A DNA stretch of 64,000 bases. Origin: Coccinella septempunctata. Its lineage: Eukaryota > Arthropoda > Insecta > Coleoptera > Coccinellidae. The stretch covers positions 2,232,001 through 2,296,000 of the forward strand of contig NC_058192.1 of the NCBI RefSeq assembly GCF_907165205.1, in the 5' to 3' direction. This document shows, one piece after another, positions 48,801-62,695 of the stretch (the stretch's first letter is position 1; each line of letters starts with the position of its first letter). Both the position numbers and the translations under genes were made by a program. The notes below the pieces were generated by a model. That model was not told the origin of the DNA and made no database searches. It saw only the letters and a list, made by a program, of their open reading frames with translations.

Positions 48801-51800
48801 TCGGTATATTCTGGAAAAAATACGATATTGTTCAACAATTCTTTCAAATTGATACTTACTACTATTTTCTACAGTGTGTTCAAATTGAAAAATCCAAAAT
48901 TTCAACGAAATTTCAACCCGAATATAAAAGCGTCCGTTCGGTACGAACAATGGATCGCAACTGAATTCACGCAACAGAATGACTAATACGTTGTATAATC
49001 AGATGACGAAACGATGAATGACGTGTCTCGGGTAGATTTGTGGGAATTTCGGTATATTCTGGAAAAAATACGATATTGTTCAACAATTCTTTCAAATTGA
49101 TACTTACTACTATTTTCTACAGTGTGTTCAAATTGAAAAATCCAAAATTTCAACGAAATTTCAACCCGAATATAAAAGCGTCCGTTCGGTACGAACAATG
49201 GATCGCAACTGAATTCACGCAACAGAATGACTAATACGTTGTATAATCAGATGACGAAACGATGAAAGACGTGTCTCGGGTAGATTTGTGGGAATTTCGG
49301 TATATTCTGGAAAAAATACGATATTGTTCAACAATTCTTTCAAATTGATACTTACTACTATTTTCTACAGTGTGTTCAAATTGAAAAATCCAAAATTTCA
49401 ACGAAATTTCAACCCGAATATAAAAGCGTCCGTTCGGTACGAACAATGGATCGCAACTGAATTCACGCAACAGAATGACTAATACGTTGTATAATCAGAT
49501 GACGAAACGATGAATGACGTGTCTCGGGTAGATTTGTGGGAATTTCGGTATATTCTGGAAAAAATACGATATTGTTCAACAATTCTTTCAAATTGATACT
49601 TACTACTATTTTCTACAGTGTGTTCAAATTGAAAAATCCAAAATTTCAACGAAATTTCAACCCGAATATAAAAGCGTCCGTTCGGTACGAACAATGGATC
49701 GCAACTGAATTCACGCAACAGAATGACTAATACGTTGTATAATCAGATGACGAAACGATGAATGACGTGTCTCGGGTAGATTTGTGGGAATTTCGGTATA
49801 TTCTGGAAAAAATACGATATTGTTCAACAATTCTTTCAAATTGATACTTACTACTATTTTCTACAGTGTGTTCAAATTGAAAAATCCAAAATTTCAACGA
49901 AATTTCAACCCGAATATAAAAGCGTCCGTTCGGTACGAACAATGGATCGCAACTGAAATCACGCAACAGAATGACTAATACGTTGTATAATCAGATGACG
50001 AAGCGATGAATGACGTATCTCGGGTAGATTTGTGGGAATTTCGGTATATTCTGGAAAAAATACGATATTGTTTAACAATTTTTTTAAATTGATACTTACT
50101 ACTATTTTCTACAGTGTGTTCAAATTGAAAAATCCAAAATTTCAACGAAATTTCAACCCGAATATAAAAGCGTCCGTTCGGTACGAACAATGGATCGCAA
50201 CTGAATTCACGCAACAGAATGACTAATACGTTGTATAATCAGATGACGAAGCGATGAATGACGTATCTCGGGTAGATTTGTGGGAATTTCGGTATATTCT
50301 GGAAAAAATACGATATTGTTCAACAATTCTTTCAAATTGATACTTACTACTATTTTCTACAGTGTGTTCAAATTGAAAAATCCAAAATTTCAACGAAATT
50401 TCAACCCGAATATAAAAGCGTCCGTTCGGTACGAACAATGGATCGCAACTGAATTCACGCAACAGAATGACTAATACGTTGTATAATCAGATGACGAAAC
50501 GATGAATGACGTGTCTCGGGTAGATTTGTGGGAATTTCGGTATATTCTGGAAAAAATACGATATTGTTCAACAATTCTTTCAAATTGATACTTACTACTA
50601 TTTTCTACAGTGTGTTCAAATTGAAAAATCCAAAATTTCAACGAAATTTCAACCCGAATATAAAAGCGTCCGTTCGGTACGAACAATGGATCGCAACTGA
50701 ATTCACGCAACAGAATGACTAATACGTTGTATAATCAGATGACGAAACGATGAATGACGTGTCTCGGGTAGATTTGTGGGAATTTCGGTATATTCTGGAA
50801 AAAATACGATATTGTTCAACAATTCTTTCAAATTGATACTTACTACTATTTTCTACAGTGTGTTCAAATTGAAAAATCCAAAATTTCAACGAAATTTCAA
50901 CCCGAATATAAAAGCGTCCGTTCGGTACGAACAATGGATCGCAACTGAAATCACGCAACAGAATGACTAATACGTTGTATAATCAGATGACGAAACGATG
51001 AATGACGTGTCTCGGGTAGATTTGTGGGAATTTCGGTATATTCTGGAAAAAATACGATATTGTTCAACAATTCTTTCAAATTGATACTTACTACTATTTT
51101 CTACAGTGTGTTCAAATTGAAAAATCCAAAATTTCAACGAAATTTCAACCCGAATATAAAAGCGTCCGTTCGGTACGAACAATGGATCGCAACTGAATTC
51201 ACGCAACAGAATGACTAATACGTTGTATAATCAGATGACGAAACGATGAATGACGTGTCTCGGGTAGATTTGTGGGAATTTCGGTATATTCTGGAAAAAA
51301 TACGATATTGTTCAACAATTCTTTCAAATTGATACTTACTACTATTTTCTACAGTGTGTTCAAATTGAAAAATCCAAAATTTCAACGAAATTTCAACCCG
51401 AATATAAAAGCGTCCGTTCGGTACGAACAATGGATCGCAACTGAATTCACGCAACAGAATGACTAATACGTTGTATAATCAGATGACGAAACGATGAATG
51501 ACGTGTCTCGGGTAGATTTGTGGGAATTTCGGTATATTCTGGAAAAAATACGAGATTGTTCAACAATTCTTTCAAATTGATACTTACTACTATTTTCTAC
51601 AGTGTGTTCAAATTGAAAAATCCAAAATTTCAACGAAATTTCAACCCGAATATAAAAGCGTCCGTTCGGTACGAACAATGGATCGCAACTGAAATCACGC
51701 AACAGAATGACTAATACGTTGTATAATCAGATGACGAAACGATGAATGACGTGTCTCGGGTAGATTTGTGGGAATTTCGGTATATTCTGGAAAAAATACG

Positions 51801-54800
51801 ATATTGTTCAACAATTCTTTCAAATTGATACTTACTACTATTTTCTACAGTGTGTTCAAATTGAAAAATCCAAAATTTCAACGAAATTTCAACCCGAATA
51901 TAAAAGCGTCCGTTCGGTACGAACAATGGATCGCAACTGAATTCACGCAACAGAATGACTTATACGTTGTATAATCAGATGACGAAACGATGAATGACGT
52001 GTCTCGGGTAGATTTGTGGGAATTTCGGTATATTCTGGAAAAAATACGATATTGTTCAACAATTCTTTCAAATTGATACTTACTACTATTTTCTACAGTG
52101 TGTTCAAATTGAAAAATCCAAAATTTCAACGAAATTTCAACCCGAATATAAAAGCGTCCGTTCGGTACGAACAATAGATCGCAACTGAATTCACGCAACA
52201 GAATGACTAATACGTTGTATAATCAGATGACGAAACGATGAATGACGTATCTCGGGTAGATTTGTGGGAATTTCGGTATATTCTGAAAAAAATACGATAT
52301 TGTTTAACAATTTTTTTAAATTGATACATACTACTATTTTCTACAGTGTGTTCAAATTGAAAAATCCAAAATTTCAACGAAATTTCAACCCGAATATAAA
52401 AGCGTCCGTTCGGTACGAACAATAGATCGCAACTGAATTCACGCAACAGAATGACTTATACGTTGTATAATCAGATGACGAAGCGATGAATGACGTATCT
52501 CGGGTAGATTTGTGGGAATTTCGGTATATTCTGGAAAATATACGATATTGTTTAATAATTTTTTTAAATTGATACTTACTACTATTTTCTACAGTGTGTT
52601 CAAATTGAAAAATCCAAAATTTCAACGAAATTTCAGCCCGAATATAAAAGCGTCCGTTCGGTACGAACAATAGATCGCAACTGAATTCACGCAACAGAAT
52701 GACTAATACGTTGTATAATCAGATGACGAAACGATGAATGACGTATCTCGGGTAGATTTGTGGGAATTTCGGTATATTCTGAAAAAAATACGATATTGTT
52801 TAACAATTTTTTTAAATTGATACATACTACTATTTTCTACAGTGTGTTCAAATTGAAAAATCCAAAATTTCAACGAAATTTCAACCCGAATATAAAAGCG
52901 TCCGTTCGGTACGAACAATAGATCGCAACTGAATTCACGCAACAGAATGACTAATACGTTGTATAATCAGATGACGAAACGATGAATGACGTATCTCGGG
53001 TAGATTTGTGGGAATTTCGGTATATTCTGGAAAATATACGATATTGTTTAATAATTTTTTTAAATTGATACTTACTACTATTTTCTACAGTGTGTTCAAA
53101 TTGAAAAATCCAAAATTTCAACGAAATTTCAACCCGAATATAAAAGCGTCCGTTCGGTACGAACAATAGATCGCAACTGAATTCACGCAACAGAATGACT
53201 TATACGTTGTATAATCAGATGACGAAGCGATGAATGACGTATCTCGGGTAGATTTGTGGGAATTTCGGTATATTCTGGAAAATATACGATATCGTTTAAT
53301 AATTTTTTTAAATTGATACTTACTACTATTTTCTACAGTGTGTTCAAATTGAAAAATCCAAAATTTCAACGAAATTTCAACCCGAATATAAAAGCGTCCG
53401 TTCGGTACGAACAATAGATCGCAACTGAATTCACGCAACAGAATGACTTATACGTTGTATAATCAGATGACGAAGCGATGAATGACGTATCTCGGGTAGA
53501 TTTGTGGGAATTTCGGTATATTCTGGAAAATATACGATATTGTTTAATAATTTTTTTAAATTGATACTTACTACTATTTTCTACAGTGTGTTCAAATTGA
53601 AAAATCCAAAATTTCAACGAAATTTCAGCCCGAATATAAAAGCGTCCGTTCGGTACGAACAATAGATCGCAACTGAATTCACGCAACAGAATGACTAATA
53701 CGTTGTATAATCAGATGACGAAACGATGAATGACGTATCTCGGGTAGATTTGTGGGAATTTCGGTATATTCTGGAAAATATACGATATTGTTTAATAATT
53801 TTTTTAAATTGATACTTACTACTATTTTCTACAGTGTGTTCAAATTGAAAAATCCAAAATTTCAACGAAATTTCAACCCGAATATAAAAGCGTCCGTTCG
53901 GTACGAACAATAGATCGCAACTGAATTCACGCAACAGAATGACTTATACGTTGTATAATCAGATGACGAAGCGATGAATGACGTATCTCGGGTAGATTTG
54001 TGGGAATTTCGGTATATTCTGGAAAATATACGATATTGTTTAATAATTTTTTTAAATTGATACTTACTACTATTTTCTACAGTGTGTTCAAATTGAAAAA
54101 TCCAAAATTTCAACGAAATTTCAACCCGAATATAAAAGCGTCCGTTCGGTACGAACAATAGATCGCAACTGAATTCACGCAACAGAATGACTTATACGTT
54201 GTATAATCAGATGACGAAGCGATGAATGACGTATCTCGGGTAGATTTGTGGGAATTTCGGTATATTCTGGAAAATATACGATATTGTTTAATAATTTTTT
54301 TAAATTGATACATACTACTATTTTCTACAGTGTGTTCAAATTGAAAAATCCAAAATTTCAACGAAATTTCAACCCGAATATAAAAGCGTCCGTTCGGTAC
54401 GAACAATAGATCGCAACTGAATTCACGCAACAGAATGACTAATACGTTGTATAATCAGATGACGAAACGATGAATGACGTATCTCGGGTAGATTTGTGGG
54501 AATTTCGGTATATTCTGGAAAAAATACGATATTGTTTAACAATTTTTTTAAATTGATACTTACTACTATTTTCTACAGTGTGTTCAAATTGAAAAATCCA
54601 AAATTTCAACGAAATTTCAGCCCGAATATAAAAGCGTCCGTTCGGTACGAACAATAGATCGCAACTGAATTCACGCAACAGAATGACTTATACGTTGTAT
54701 AATCAGATGACGAAGCGATGAATGACGTATCTCGGGTAGATTTGTGGGAATTTCGGTATATTCTGGAAAAAATACGATATTGTTTAACAATTTTTTTAAA

Positions 54801-57800
54801 TTGATACTTACTACTATTTTCTACAGTGTGTTCAAATTGAAAAATCCAAAATTTCAACGAAATTTCAACCCGAATATAAAAGCGTCCGTTCGGTACGAAC
54901 AATAGATCGCAACTGAATTCACGCAACAGAATGACTAATACGTTGTATAATCAGATGACGAAACGATGAATGACGTATCTCGGGTAGATTTGTGGGAATT
55001 TCGGTATATTCTGAAAAAAATACGATATTGTTTAACAATTTTTTTAAATTGATACTTACTACTATTTTCTACAGTGTGTTCAAATTGAAAAATCCAAAAT
55101 TTCAACGAAATTTCAACCCGAATATAAAAGCGTCCGTTCGGTACGAACAATAGATCGCAACTGAATTCACGCAACAGAATGACTAATACGTTGTATAATC
55201 AGATGACGAAACGATGAATGACGTATCTCGGGTAGATTTGTGGGAATTTCGGTATATTCTGAAAAAAATACGATATTGTTTAACAATTTTTTTAAATTGA
55301 TACATACTACTATTTTCTACAGTGTGTTCAAATTGAAAAATCCAAAATTTCAACGAAATTTCAACCCGAATATAAAAGCGTCCGTTCGGTACGAACAATA
55401 GATCGCAACTGAATTCACGCAACAGAATGACTAATACGTTGTATAATCAGATGACGAAACGATGAATGACGTATCTCGGGTAGATTTGTGGGAATTTCGG
55501 TATATTCTGGAAAAAATACGATATTGTTTAACAATTTTTTTAAATTGATACTTACTACTATTTTCTACAGTGTGTTCAAATTGAAAAATCCAAAATTTCA
55601 ACGAAATTTCAGCCCGAATATAAAAGCGTCCGTTCGGTACGAACAATAGATCGCAACTGAATTCACGCAACAGAATGACTAATACGTTGTATAATCAGAT
55701 GACGAAACGATGAATGACGTATCTCGGGTAGATTTGTGGGAATTTCGGTATATTCTGGAAAAAATACGATATTGTTTAACAATTTTTTTAAATTGATACT
55801 TACTACTATTTTCTACAGTGTGTTCAAATTGAAAAATCCAAAATTTCAACGAAATTTCAACCCGAATATAAAAGCGTCCGTTCGGTACGAACAATAGATC
55901 GCAACTGAATTCACGCAACAGAATGACTAATACGTTGTATAATCAGATGACGAAACGATGAATGACGTATCTCGGGTAGATTTGTGGGAATTTCGGTATA
56001 TTCTGGAAAAAATACGATATTGTTTAACAATTTTTTTAAATTGATACTTACTACTATTTTCTACAGTGTGTTCAAATTGAAAAATCCAAAATTTCAACGA
56101 AATTTCAACCCGAATATAAAAGCGTCCGTTCGGTACGAACAATAGATCGCAACTGAATTCACGCAACAGAATGACTAATACGTTGTATAATCAGATGACG
56201 AAACGATGAATGACGTATCTCGGGTAGATTTGTGGGAATTTCGGTATATTCTGGAAAAAATACGATATTGTTTAACAATTTTTTTAAATTGATACTTACT
56301 ACTATTTTCTACAGTGTGTTCAAATTGAAAAATCCAAAATTTCAACGAAATTTCAGCCCGAATATAAAAGCGTCCGTTCGGTACGAACAATAGATCGCAA
56401 CTGAATTCACGCAACAGAATGACTTATACGTTGTATAATCAGATGACGAAGCGATGAATGACGTATCTCGGGTAGATTTGTGGGAATTTCGGTATATTCT
56501 GGAAAAAATACGATATTGTTTAACAATTTTTTTAAATTGATACTTACTACTATTTTCTACAGTGTGTTCAAATTGAAAAATCCAAAATTTCAACGAAATT
56601 TCAGCCCGAATATAAAAGCGTCCGTTCGGTACGAACAATAGATCGCAACTGAATTCACGCAACAGAATGACTAATACGTTGTATAATCAGATGACGAAAC
56701 GATGAATGACGTATCTCGGGTAGATTTGTGGGAATTTCGGTATATTCTGGAAAAAATACGATATTGTTTAACAATTTTTTTAAATTGATACTTACTACTA
56801 TTTTCTACAGTGTGTTCAAATTGAAAAATCCAAAATTTCAACGAAATTTCAGCCCGAATATAAAAGCGTCCGTTCGGTACGAACAATAGATCGCAACTGA
56901 ATTCACGCAACAGAATGACTTATACGTTGTATAATCAGATGACGAAGCGATGAATGACGTATCTCGGGTAGATTTGTGGGAATTTCGGTATATTCTGGAA
57001 AAAATACGATATTGTTTAACAATTTTTTTAAATTGATACTTACTACTATTTTCTACAGTGTGTTCAAATTGAAAAATCCAAAATTTCAACGAAATTTCAA
57101 CCCGAATATAAAAGCGTCCGTTCGGTACGAACAATAGATCGCAACTGAATTCACGCAACAGAATGACTAATACGTTGTATAATCAGATGACGAAACGATG
57201 AATGACGTATCTCGGGTAGATTTGTGGGAATTTCGGTATATTCTGGAAAAAATACGATATTGTTTAACAATTTTTTTAAATTGATACATACTACTATTTT
57301 CTACAGTGTGTTCAAATTGAAAAATCCAAAATTTCAACGAAATTTCAACCCGAATATAAAAGCGTCCGTTCGGTACGAACAATAGATCGCAACTGAATTC
57401 ACGCAACAGAATGACTAATACGTTGTATAATCAGATGACGAAACGATGAATGACGTATCTCGGGTAGATTTGTGGGAATTTCGGTATATTCTGGAAAAAA
57501 TACGATATTGTTTAACAATTTTTTTAAATTGATACTTACTACTATTTTCTACAGTGTGTTCAAATTGAAAAATCCAAAATTTCAACGAAATTTCAACCCG
57601 AATATAAAAGCGTCCGTTCGGTACGAACAATGGATCGCAACTGAATTCACGCAACAGAATGACTTATACGTTGTATAATCAGATGACGAAGCGATGAATG
57701 ACGTATCTCGGGTAGATTTGTGGGAATTTCGGTATATTCTGGAAAATATACGATATTGTTTAACAATTTTTTTAAATTGATACTTACTACTATTTTCTAC

Positions 57801-58014
57801 AGTGTGTTCAAATTGAAAAATCCAAAATTTCAACGGAATTTCAACCCGAATATAAAAGCGTCCGTTCGGTACGAACAATGGATCGCAACTGAATTCACGC
57901 AACAGAATGACTAATACGTTGTATAATCAGATGACGAAACGATGAATGACGTATCTCGGGTAGATTTGTGGGAATTTCGGTATATTCTGAAAAAAATACG
58001 ATATTGTTTAACAT
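36840..58014. repeat. satellite B array, 248-bp monomers
   Basis: One first monomer slightly shorter than the rest, then 84 consecutive monomers of exactly 248 bp (TAATACG boundary at 37080, next every 248 bp to 57912), then a partial one that stops after TATTGTTTAACA. AT-rich. Landmarks: GATGACGAAACGATGAATGACG, TCGGGTAGATTTGTGG, TTACTACTATTTTCTACAGTG, AAATTTCAACGAAATTTCAA, TATAAAAGCGTCCGTTCGG. Variants cluster: TTCAACAATTCTTTC monomers dominate 37.6-47.7 kb and most of 48.7-52.2 kb; TTTAACAATTTTTTT monomers lie at both ends; CAATAGATCGC replaces CAATGGATCGC from about 52.2 to 57.4 kb. Short open frames on both strands recur with the monomer and are not genes. Confidence 0.98.
38320..42287. 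repeat. higher-order repeat within satellite B (5-monomer unit)
   Basis: Three consecutive blocks: 38320-39559 (5 monomers), 39560-41047 (6) and 41048-42287 (5). Each opens with two monomers carrying GTGGAAATTTC, the first with GACGTGTCTC and the second with GACGTATCTC. Each then contains one monomer with GCGACCGATCGG in place of GCGTCCGTTCGG, followed by a standard monomer. The middle block has one extra standard monomer. Confidence 0.85.
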
Positions 58015-59138
58015 TCATTATCAATATCTACAATAACACTTAAAATATTTTGATGAAATTTGTCATACATGTATACTATGAATCAAGAGGCATTTTTCAT
58101 GTATCACTTTTTTCTTAATTTTCACCAGTAGCGTTCGTATTTAATTTGACTTACCTATTTTTGCAGACATTGGTGGTACGCCACAGATTCTTCCTGAAAT
58201 TAAAATTATTTTTGAAATTCCCAATCATTTCTTACGAAAGTTGATCACTTGACTTTTTTCAATCCGATTCACGGTTTCCGGCGTTTCCGCTTAACAGAAT
58301 AAAAACCGTTTCTCTGCATGATCATTAAAATATTCTTAATACATACATATGAAAATACCACAATACAGAGACATACGTAGATTTTATTTTTTCAGATGAG
58401 TGAGTCGGACTAGAAAAATTCAAGAGATCAAATTTGCTCATAGTTGAATACAGTCAGTGGCGTGCCCTGTATAATCTAAACACCCAGGATACCTTTCGGT
58501 GTTTGGAAGTTTGAACCTTTCCAAAGTTAAATTGGTGCAAATATAATAAGCCAAAATATGGCTTCATAAATTCGGTAATTGGTAATTTGCAGTGATTTAG
58601 CAAGATCGGAAATTCATTCCTAGAGAAGATTTGATTTCATTCGATCCGTTTTTCGTGACGTAATATAATTTGACGGCAAAAAATAATATTGCCCAATTCC
58701 TTACTCTTCGAATGCAATAAAAATTCGCCGTGGTTTATTTTTATGGATAAAAGAAAGTGAAGCTCGCGTTAGTGTTTTTATGGTCTGTTCTTCACATTCT
58801 GTTCATGCTCGGTTGGAACAATTTGTGTCTTGGCAGTACAAACAAAGAAACATTCCGATAGAGATAATTCTACAATTCAGTGTCCATGATTATTATTGTT
58901 ATATCTTCGAAAAATGTTGACTAAATAAATAAGCATGTACCTATGTCTAAATATTGTAAAGTATAAATTTTTGACTTGTCCTATACATAATTCTTATGTC
59001 TCAAAGGATAAATAAATATCTATCTATCTAACCAATGGAAGTGGGACATTGAAGCATGAGAAAGAAGGTCAAATATTCACTCATTCTTCGCTCGTTTTGG
59101 TGCCATCAAGAATAATCTCTAATAAAACATTGCGATGA
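58015..59138. other. AT-rich non-coding, dispersed-repeat remnants
   Basis: No supported gene. CAGTGGCGTGCCCTGTATAA at about 58455 and a region ending TCAAAGGATAAATAAATATC plus TATC repeats (58990-59030) look like edges of old retrotransposons, the latter resembling a LINE 3' tail with a short microsatellite. Confidence 0.4.
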
Positions 59139-59360
59139 ACAACAGAGATATTTGATATATCAGATTTCGTCAGGAATAATGTACCTATACCTAATTTAGA
59201 TTCGTTTTCTGATAGTTATTCTGATTATGGGTACAGATACTGTGATTCTTCTTCTGAGGAATTTTCTTCTTACGAAAGGAAAGCATTAGGGCCATCATAT
59301 AAACATTCCAAATTCAATATAGTAAGAACTGATACACCTCAGGTACTACTGAACAATTGA
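59139..59360 (+). other. exon-like open stretch, unassigned
   Basis: Open for 73 codons without an ATG between TGA at 59136 and TGA at 59358. The product is acidic and Ser/Tyr-rich (SFSDSYSDYGYRYCDSSSEEF). A possible acceptor (TATATCAG) and donor (CCTCAG|GTACTA) lie inside it. The composition is unlike random AT-rich sequence, but no family is recognisable. It could be an exon of a longer gene or a transposon remnant. Confidence 0.2.
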
Positions 59361-62300
59361 TCATTGTTGATCCACAATACATTTCGAAATATTTGATGGA
59401 TCCCATGCACTATTTGCAGCAGTCGAATGTATAATTCAACAAGTTGAACAAATGCAATCATTCGCAAGTTACCGAATGCAATTCTAATTGCAACTGAAAT
59501 TATAGTTATTTAGGAACTGTCTATGGGAACTCTACATCGCATTGTTCACGCCAAAAGTTTTGAAACTGAGAGAAGCGGAACGAAACGAATTTTTTTTTCG
59601 AAGTTACTTTGATCTGTCAATTCGGGATATAAAAACCGCCTTGAATTAGCATTTTCCAATCAATACACGTCGCAAATACTCAAGAGACATTTCAAGAATA
59701 TGGACCAGTGGAAAATCTTGCTGCAAAGGTGATCTTGAGTCTTCAAAATCTAGTACCTATTGATTCGGCAAGTAAAGTGAATTGAAATTTAAATGGGTCA
59801 CTAGAACCCGAGACTGTGATATGGTTACTCAGATTAAGAACACTTCATCTTTAATTCACATCGTGATTATCAGTTAGCAAAACATAAATAAGCCACCACT
59901 TATTTATTATTGTCTAATCTAATCATTTTACTCCAGCACCACTGCAATTCTCGAATGGTATTCCCAGAAGCTCTAATTAAAACCTTTCGACATGATGCAT
60001 ATTGCACTTTCTTTTGGGAGTCGAACAAGTTGCTAAATAGGAATTTTTAAATTAACCGGAAGTGTTTTTAATGTGTACTGAAATATAATCAGGAGTTAGT
60101 AAAAAACCTAGAAAGACTGGTACTCTGCATGTCAATAGCCCTAACATGAACTGTGCCATTTCTATTTCTTGAAATTGATTTTCTTTAATACAGCATGAGT
60201 TCATGTGGATACTACAATAATAGTACAGAATACTTCTTCTATGCTAATAAACCTGTTGTGCAACTATTACTTAAGTTCAATCATAACAAAATATTTGTCA
60301 TGTATTAGAAGTCCTGACTTTCACAATCCTTTAATTTCACGTATATGTGCAAAATGTGTTCAACGCGTGAATCCAAATGATTAATATTCTTGTGAGCACT
60401 CTGCAATCACAACCGTTTTCATAATGAATTTTCTTCAAATGATCATTGCGTATAATAAGGTACGCTGATTTTTTTAAATTTCCAATTGAGGAAAAAGAAA
60501 CAGAAAAAAGGGGTGGCTTCAACAGCATACTATCCCTGTTTTATTCGAAAACGTAGGGACCCATAGCTTTCTATCGCACCCTGTACACCTGTCGAAAGAT
60601 ATTAATCGTTGAATTTTCAGCTCCATTGATAGCTACCTTACGAAGACCTTGTTGTTCATAACATTTAACCATGTTCTGAAACGTTTTATTATTAGGTACA
60701 GTTAATACAGGTACAGCAGTGTAACAATATGAAGAAGCGGGCAACTTCCAACTTTACTTTCGAAGCAGACCGCCAGATGATGCCTATAATTGACTTTCTC
60801 GATCTCCTTTGAAGTTTTTCGATGTTGCACAACTCCGCTATGTTATGATTTGCAAATGGACCACTTCGCGGTTGAATTGTTATTCGATAGAAAACGAAAG
60901 ATGCTGAATCTTTAATTCATGAGGATGCAGTTAGAGAGAGAAGTAGTGCGATTTTTGAATAGCATTATTCTCGAGGTAGAAGCACATATATTTATATCGA
61001 GAATAGAATGTGGAAGCAGAGCATTGAATTATTCTACTCGAATTATGTTTTCTTGGTTGGGTAACGGGTGAAAACCAAAACTTAAGAGAGTATCGGAGCG
61101 CTATATGTTTCATCTTTATGTGTTCAGCTTAAACACTTATGGATTATGATTTTTCCATGTTCATTTTCAAATTTTCATCCCTGAGAATGAATCGATTGGT
61201 GTCAACAGGTTTTGACATGATGGTACTCGATTCTCATGTAATACCTCCAGAAAATTTCTGGAGAACGGTTGGAAGAATAGCTGATTTTTTGTAATTTACC
61301 TACCTGTTTAAAGCTTGATCTGCGAACATTTCAAGAGGGTTGGAAGTTTCATTTTCGTCCCCAAGTTCAAAGGTTCATCGAGTGAAATCATCAAAAGGAG
61401 AGTCCAAGAAAATTTCAATTCAATTTTTTCGAAAAAAATTTTCTACTCCTATTGAATTTTTTCGCTACTTCTCGCATCTCATGAGTGAAAATATACATGC
61501 CTTCACTTCCGCCAGAGTTAACCACGATTCAGCCTGTAGATTAGGCTAATAGCTGTGAGCAATATTTGTGCGGATCATTAAATGGAACAACCAAGCTATA
61601 ATTCAGCAGGAAATAATGTAACAACGAACAACTTTGCAATCTCCTGTAAGAGTTTCTTATATCAGCCATCGCCTGACATATTCGATGCTGATGACAATTA
61701 TCTTCAATGTGCATCACGGATATCCTTTATAGTCTTCCTTTGGAATTCAATTGTTAACAGCTAGAGAAATCAGTCGAGGGAGTCTCTTGCTTGCTAACTC
61801 GCAAATTTTGGTTCATCATTTGTCATAAACCGAAAAATAGCCAAAACTCACATAATAATATAGTATAGTTTCACTTGAGACCTTCTGTATAGGCTGAAAA
61901 CCTTTATAAATCAAATGATCACCAGGCACATTTGTAGATTACGATATTGTTGGTTAATACTCACTAAGTAACAAATTCTTGTTGGAAATCGACTTGACTG
62001 ACCCAAAATTTTTCGAATCTCCCAGAATTTTCATCGTAGATCTGAATGCAATACATATTCTTAAAAAGCAACTCTTCTAGAAATAAATCTTGAAATTTCA
62101 TCGACATCGGTGCAACCGTTCGGTCCTGACGATTGTTTTACTGACCTCATCTTTTTGGGAACTTTTCAAAGGTCAAATTTCGACAAACGTATATCCCATA
62201 AATCATCGTAGATCTAAATGTGTTACATATTCTAAAAGCTCGTTGCAAGGGAGGTTCCAGGAGTAATGTTGTGTCCTAATTTCATATTTGAAATTTTGTG

Positions 62301-62580
62301 AGGTATTTGTTGATATAAAAGTAAATAGGTATAAGTATCTTTATAATTGCTTCATAATACATTACGAGGATGTAGCTCAGTCAAGTTCTGTGGTGAATTA
62401 TTGACTGCTAATTCTGAGAAACCCTATGTAATTTTCTACAATTTTTCTTGAAATCTTCCGATCCTTCCTAGGATCACTCGGACTGGATATTTTAGCAGGT
62501 AATACAGCGGTGTATCTAATATCTATTACGTCCTATGATTTCGATCTTCTTCCTCTTTCGATATCGAGAGCTATCTTGGG
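59361..62580. other. AT-rich non-coding region
   Basis: Read on both strands; no recognisable gene or RNA. Short frames at 60337-60528, 60931-61113, 61340-61549 and 61582-61764 lack family features or splice context. Two diverged copies of a segment beginning CATCGTAGATCT occur at about 62033 and 62203. Confidence 0.4.
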
Positions 62581-62639
62581 GGAAACTAAATGCACAACAA
62601 TTAGTTAGGAGAAAGGGGGACCAAGGCTCGTTGCAGAAG

Positions 62640-62674
62640 TATAAAAACTCATCTCCGACAAACTTGAGTCAGTC
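62640..62674 (+). promoter_or_regulatory. core promoter of the glycine-rich protein gene (TATA and initiator)
   Basis: TATAAAA at 62640-62646 and an arthropod initiator TCAGTC at 62669-62674. The initiator A (62671) lies 31 bp after the first T of the TATA box, the usual spacing. This predicts a 25-nt 5' UTR before ATG 62696. Confidence 0.8.
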
Positions 62675-62695
62675 ACCTTTTTGGATTAGATAATC

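Noticed and set aside
37079..57914. Repeated 79- and 64-codon open frames on both strands every 248 bp
   Set aside because: They recur with the satellite B monomer and are ended by the same stops each time; variants such as CAATAGATC destroy the plus-strand frame freely, so there is no coding constraint.
36840..58014. Regularly spaced repeats as a CRISPR array
   Set aside because: There are no unique spacers, the whole 248-bp unit is conserved, and the context is a eukaryotic genome.
62367..62440. tRNA-like start GGATGTAGCTCAGTCAAG
   Set aside because: No matching acceptor stem and no TTCRANN T-loop downstream; only the A-box-like word is present.
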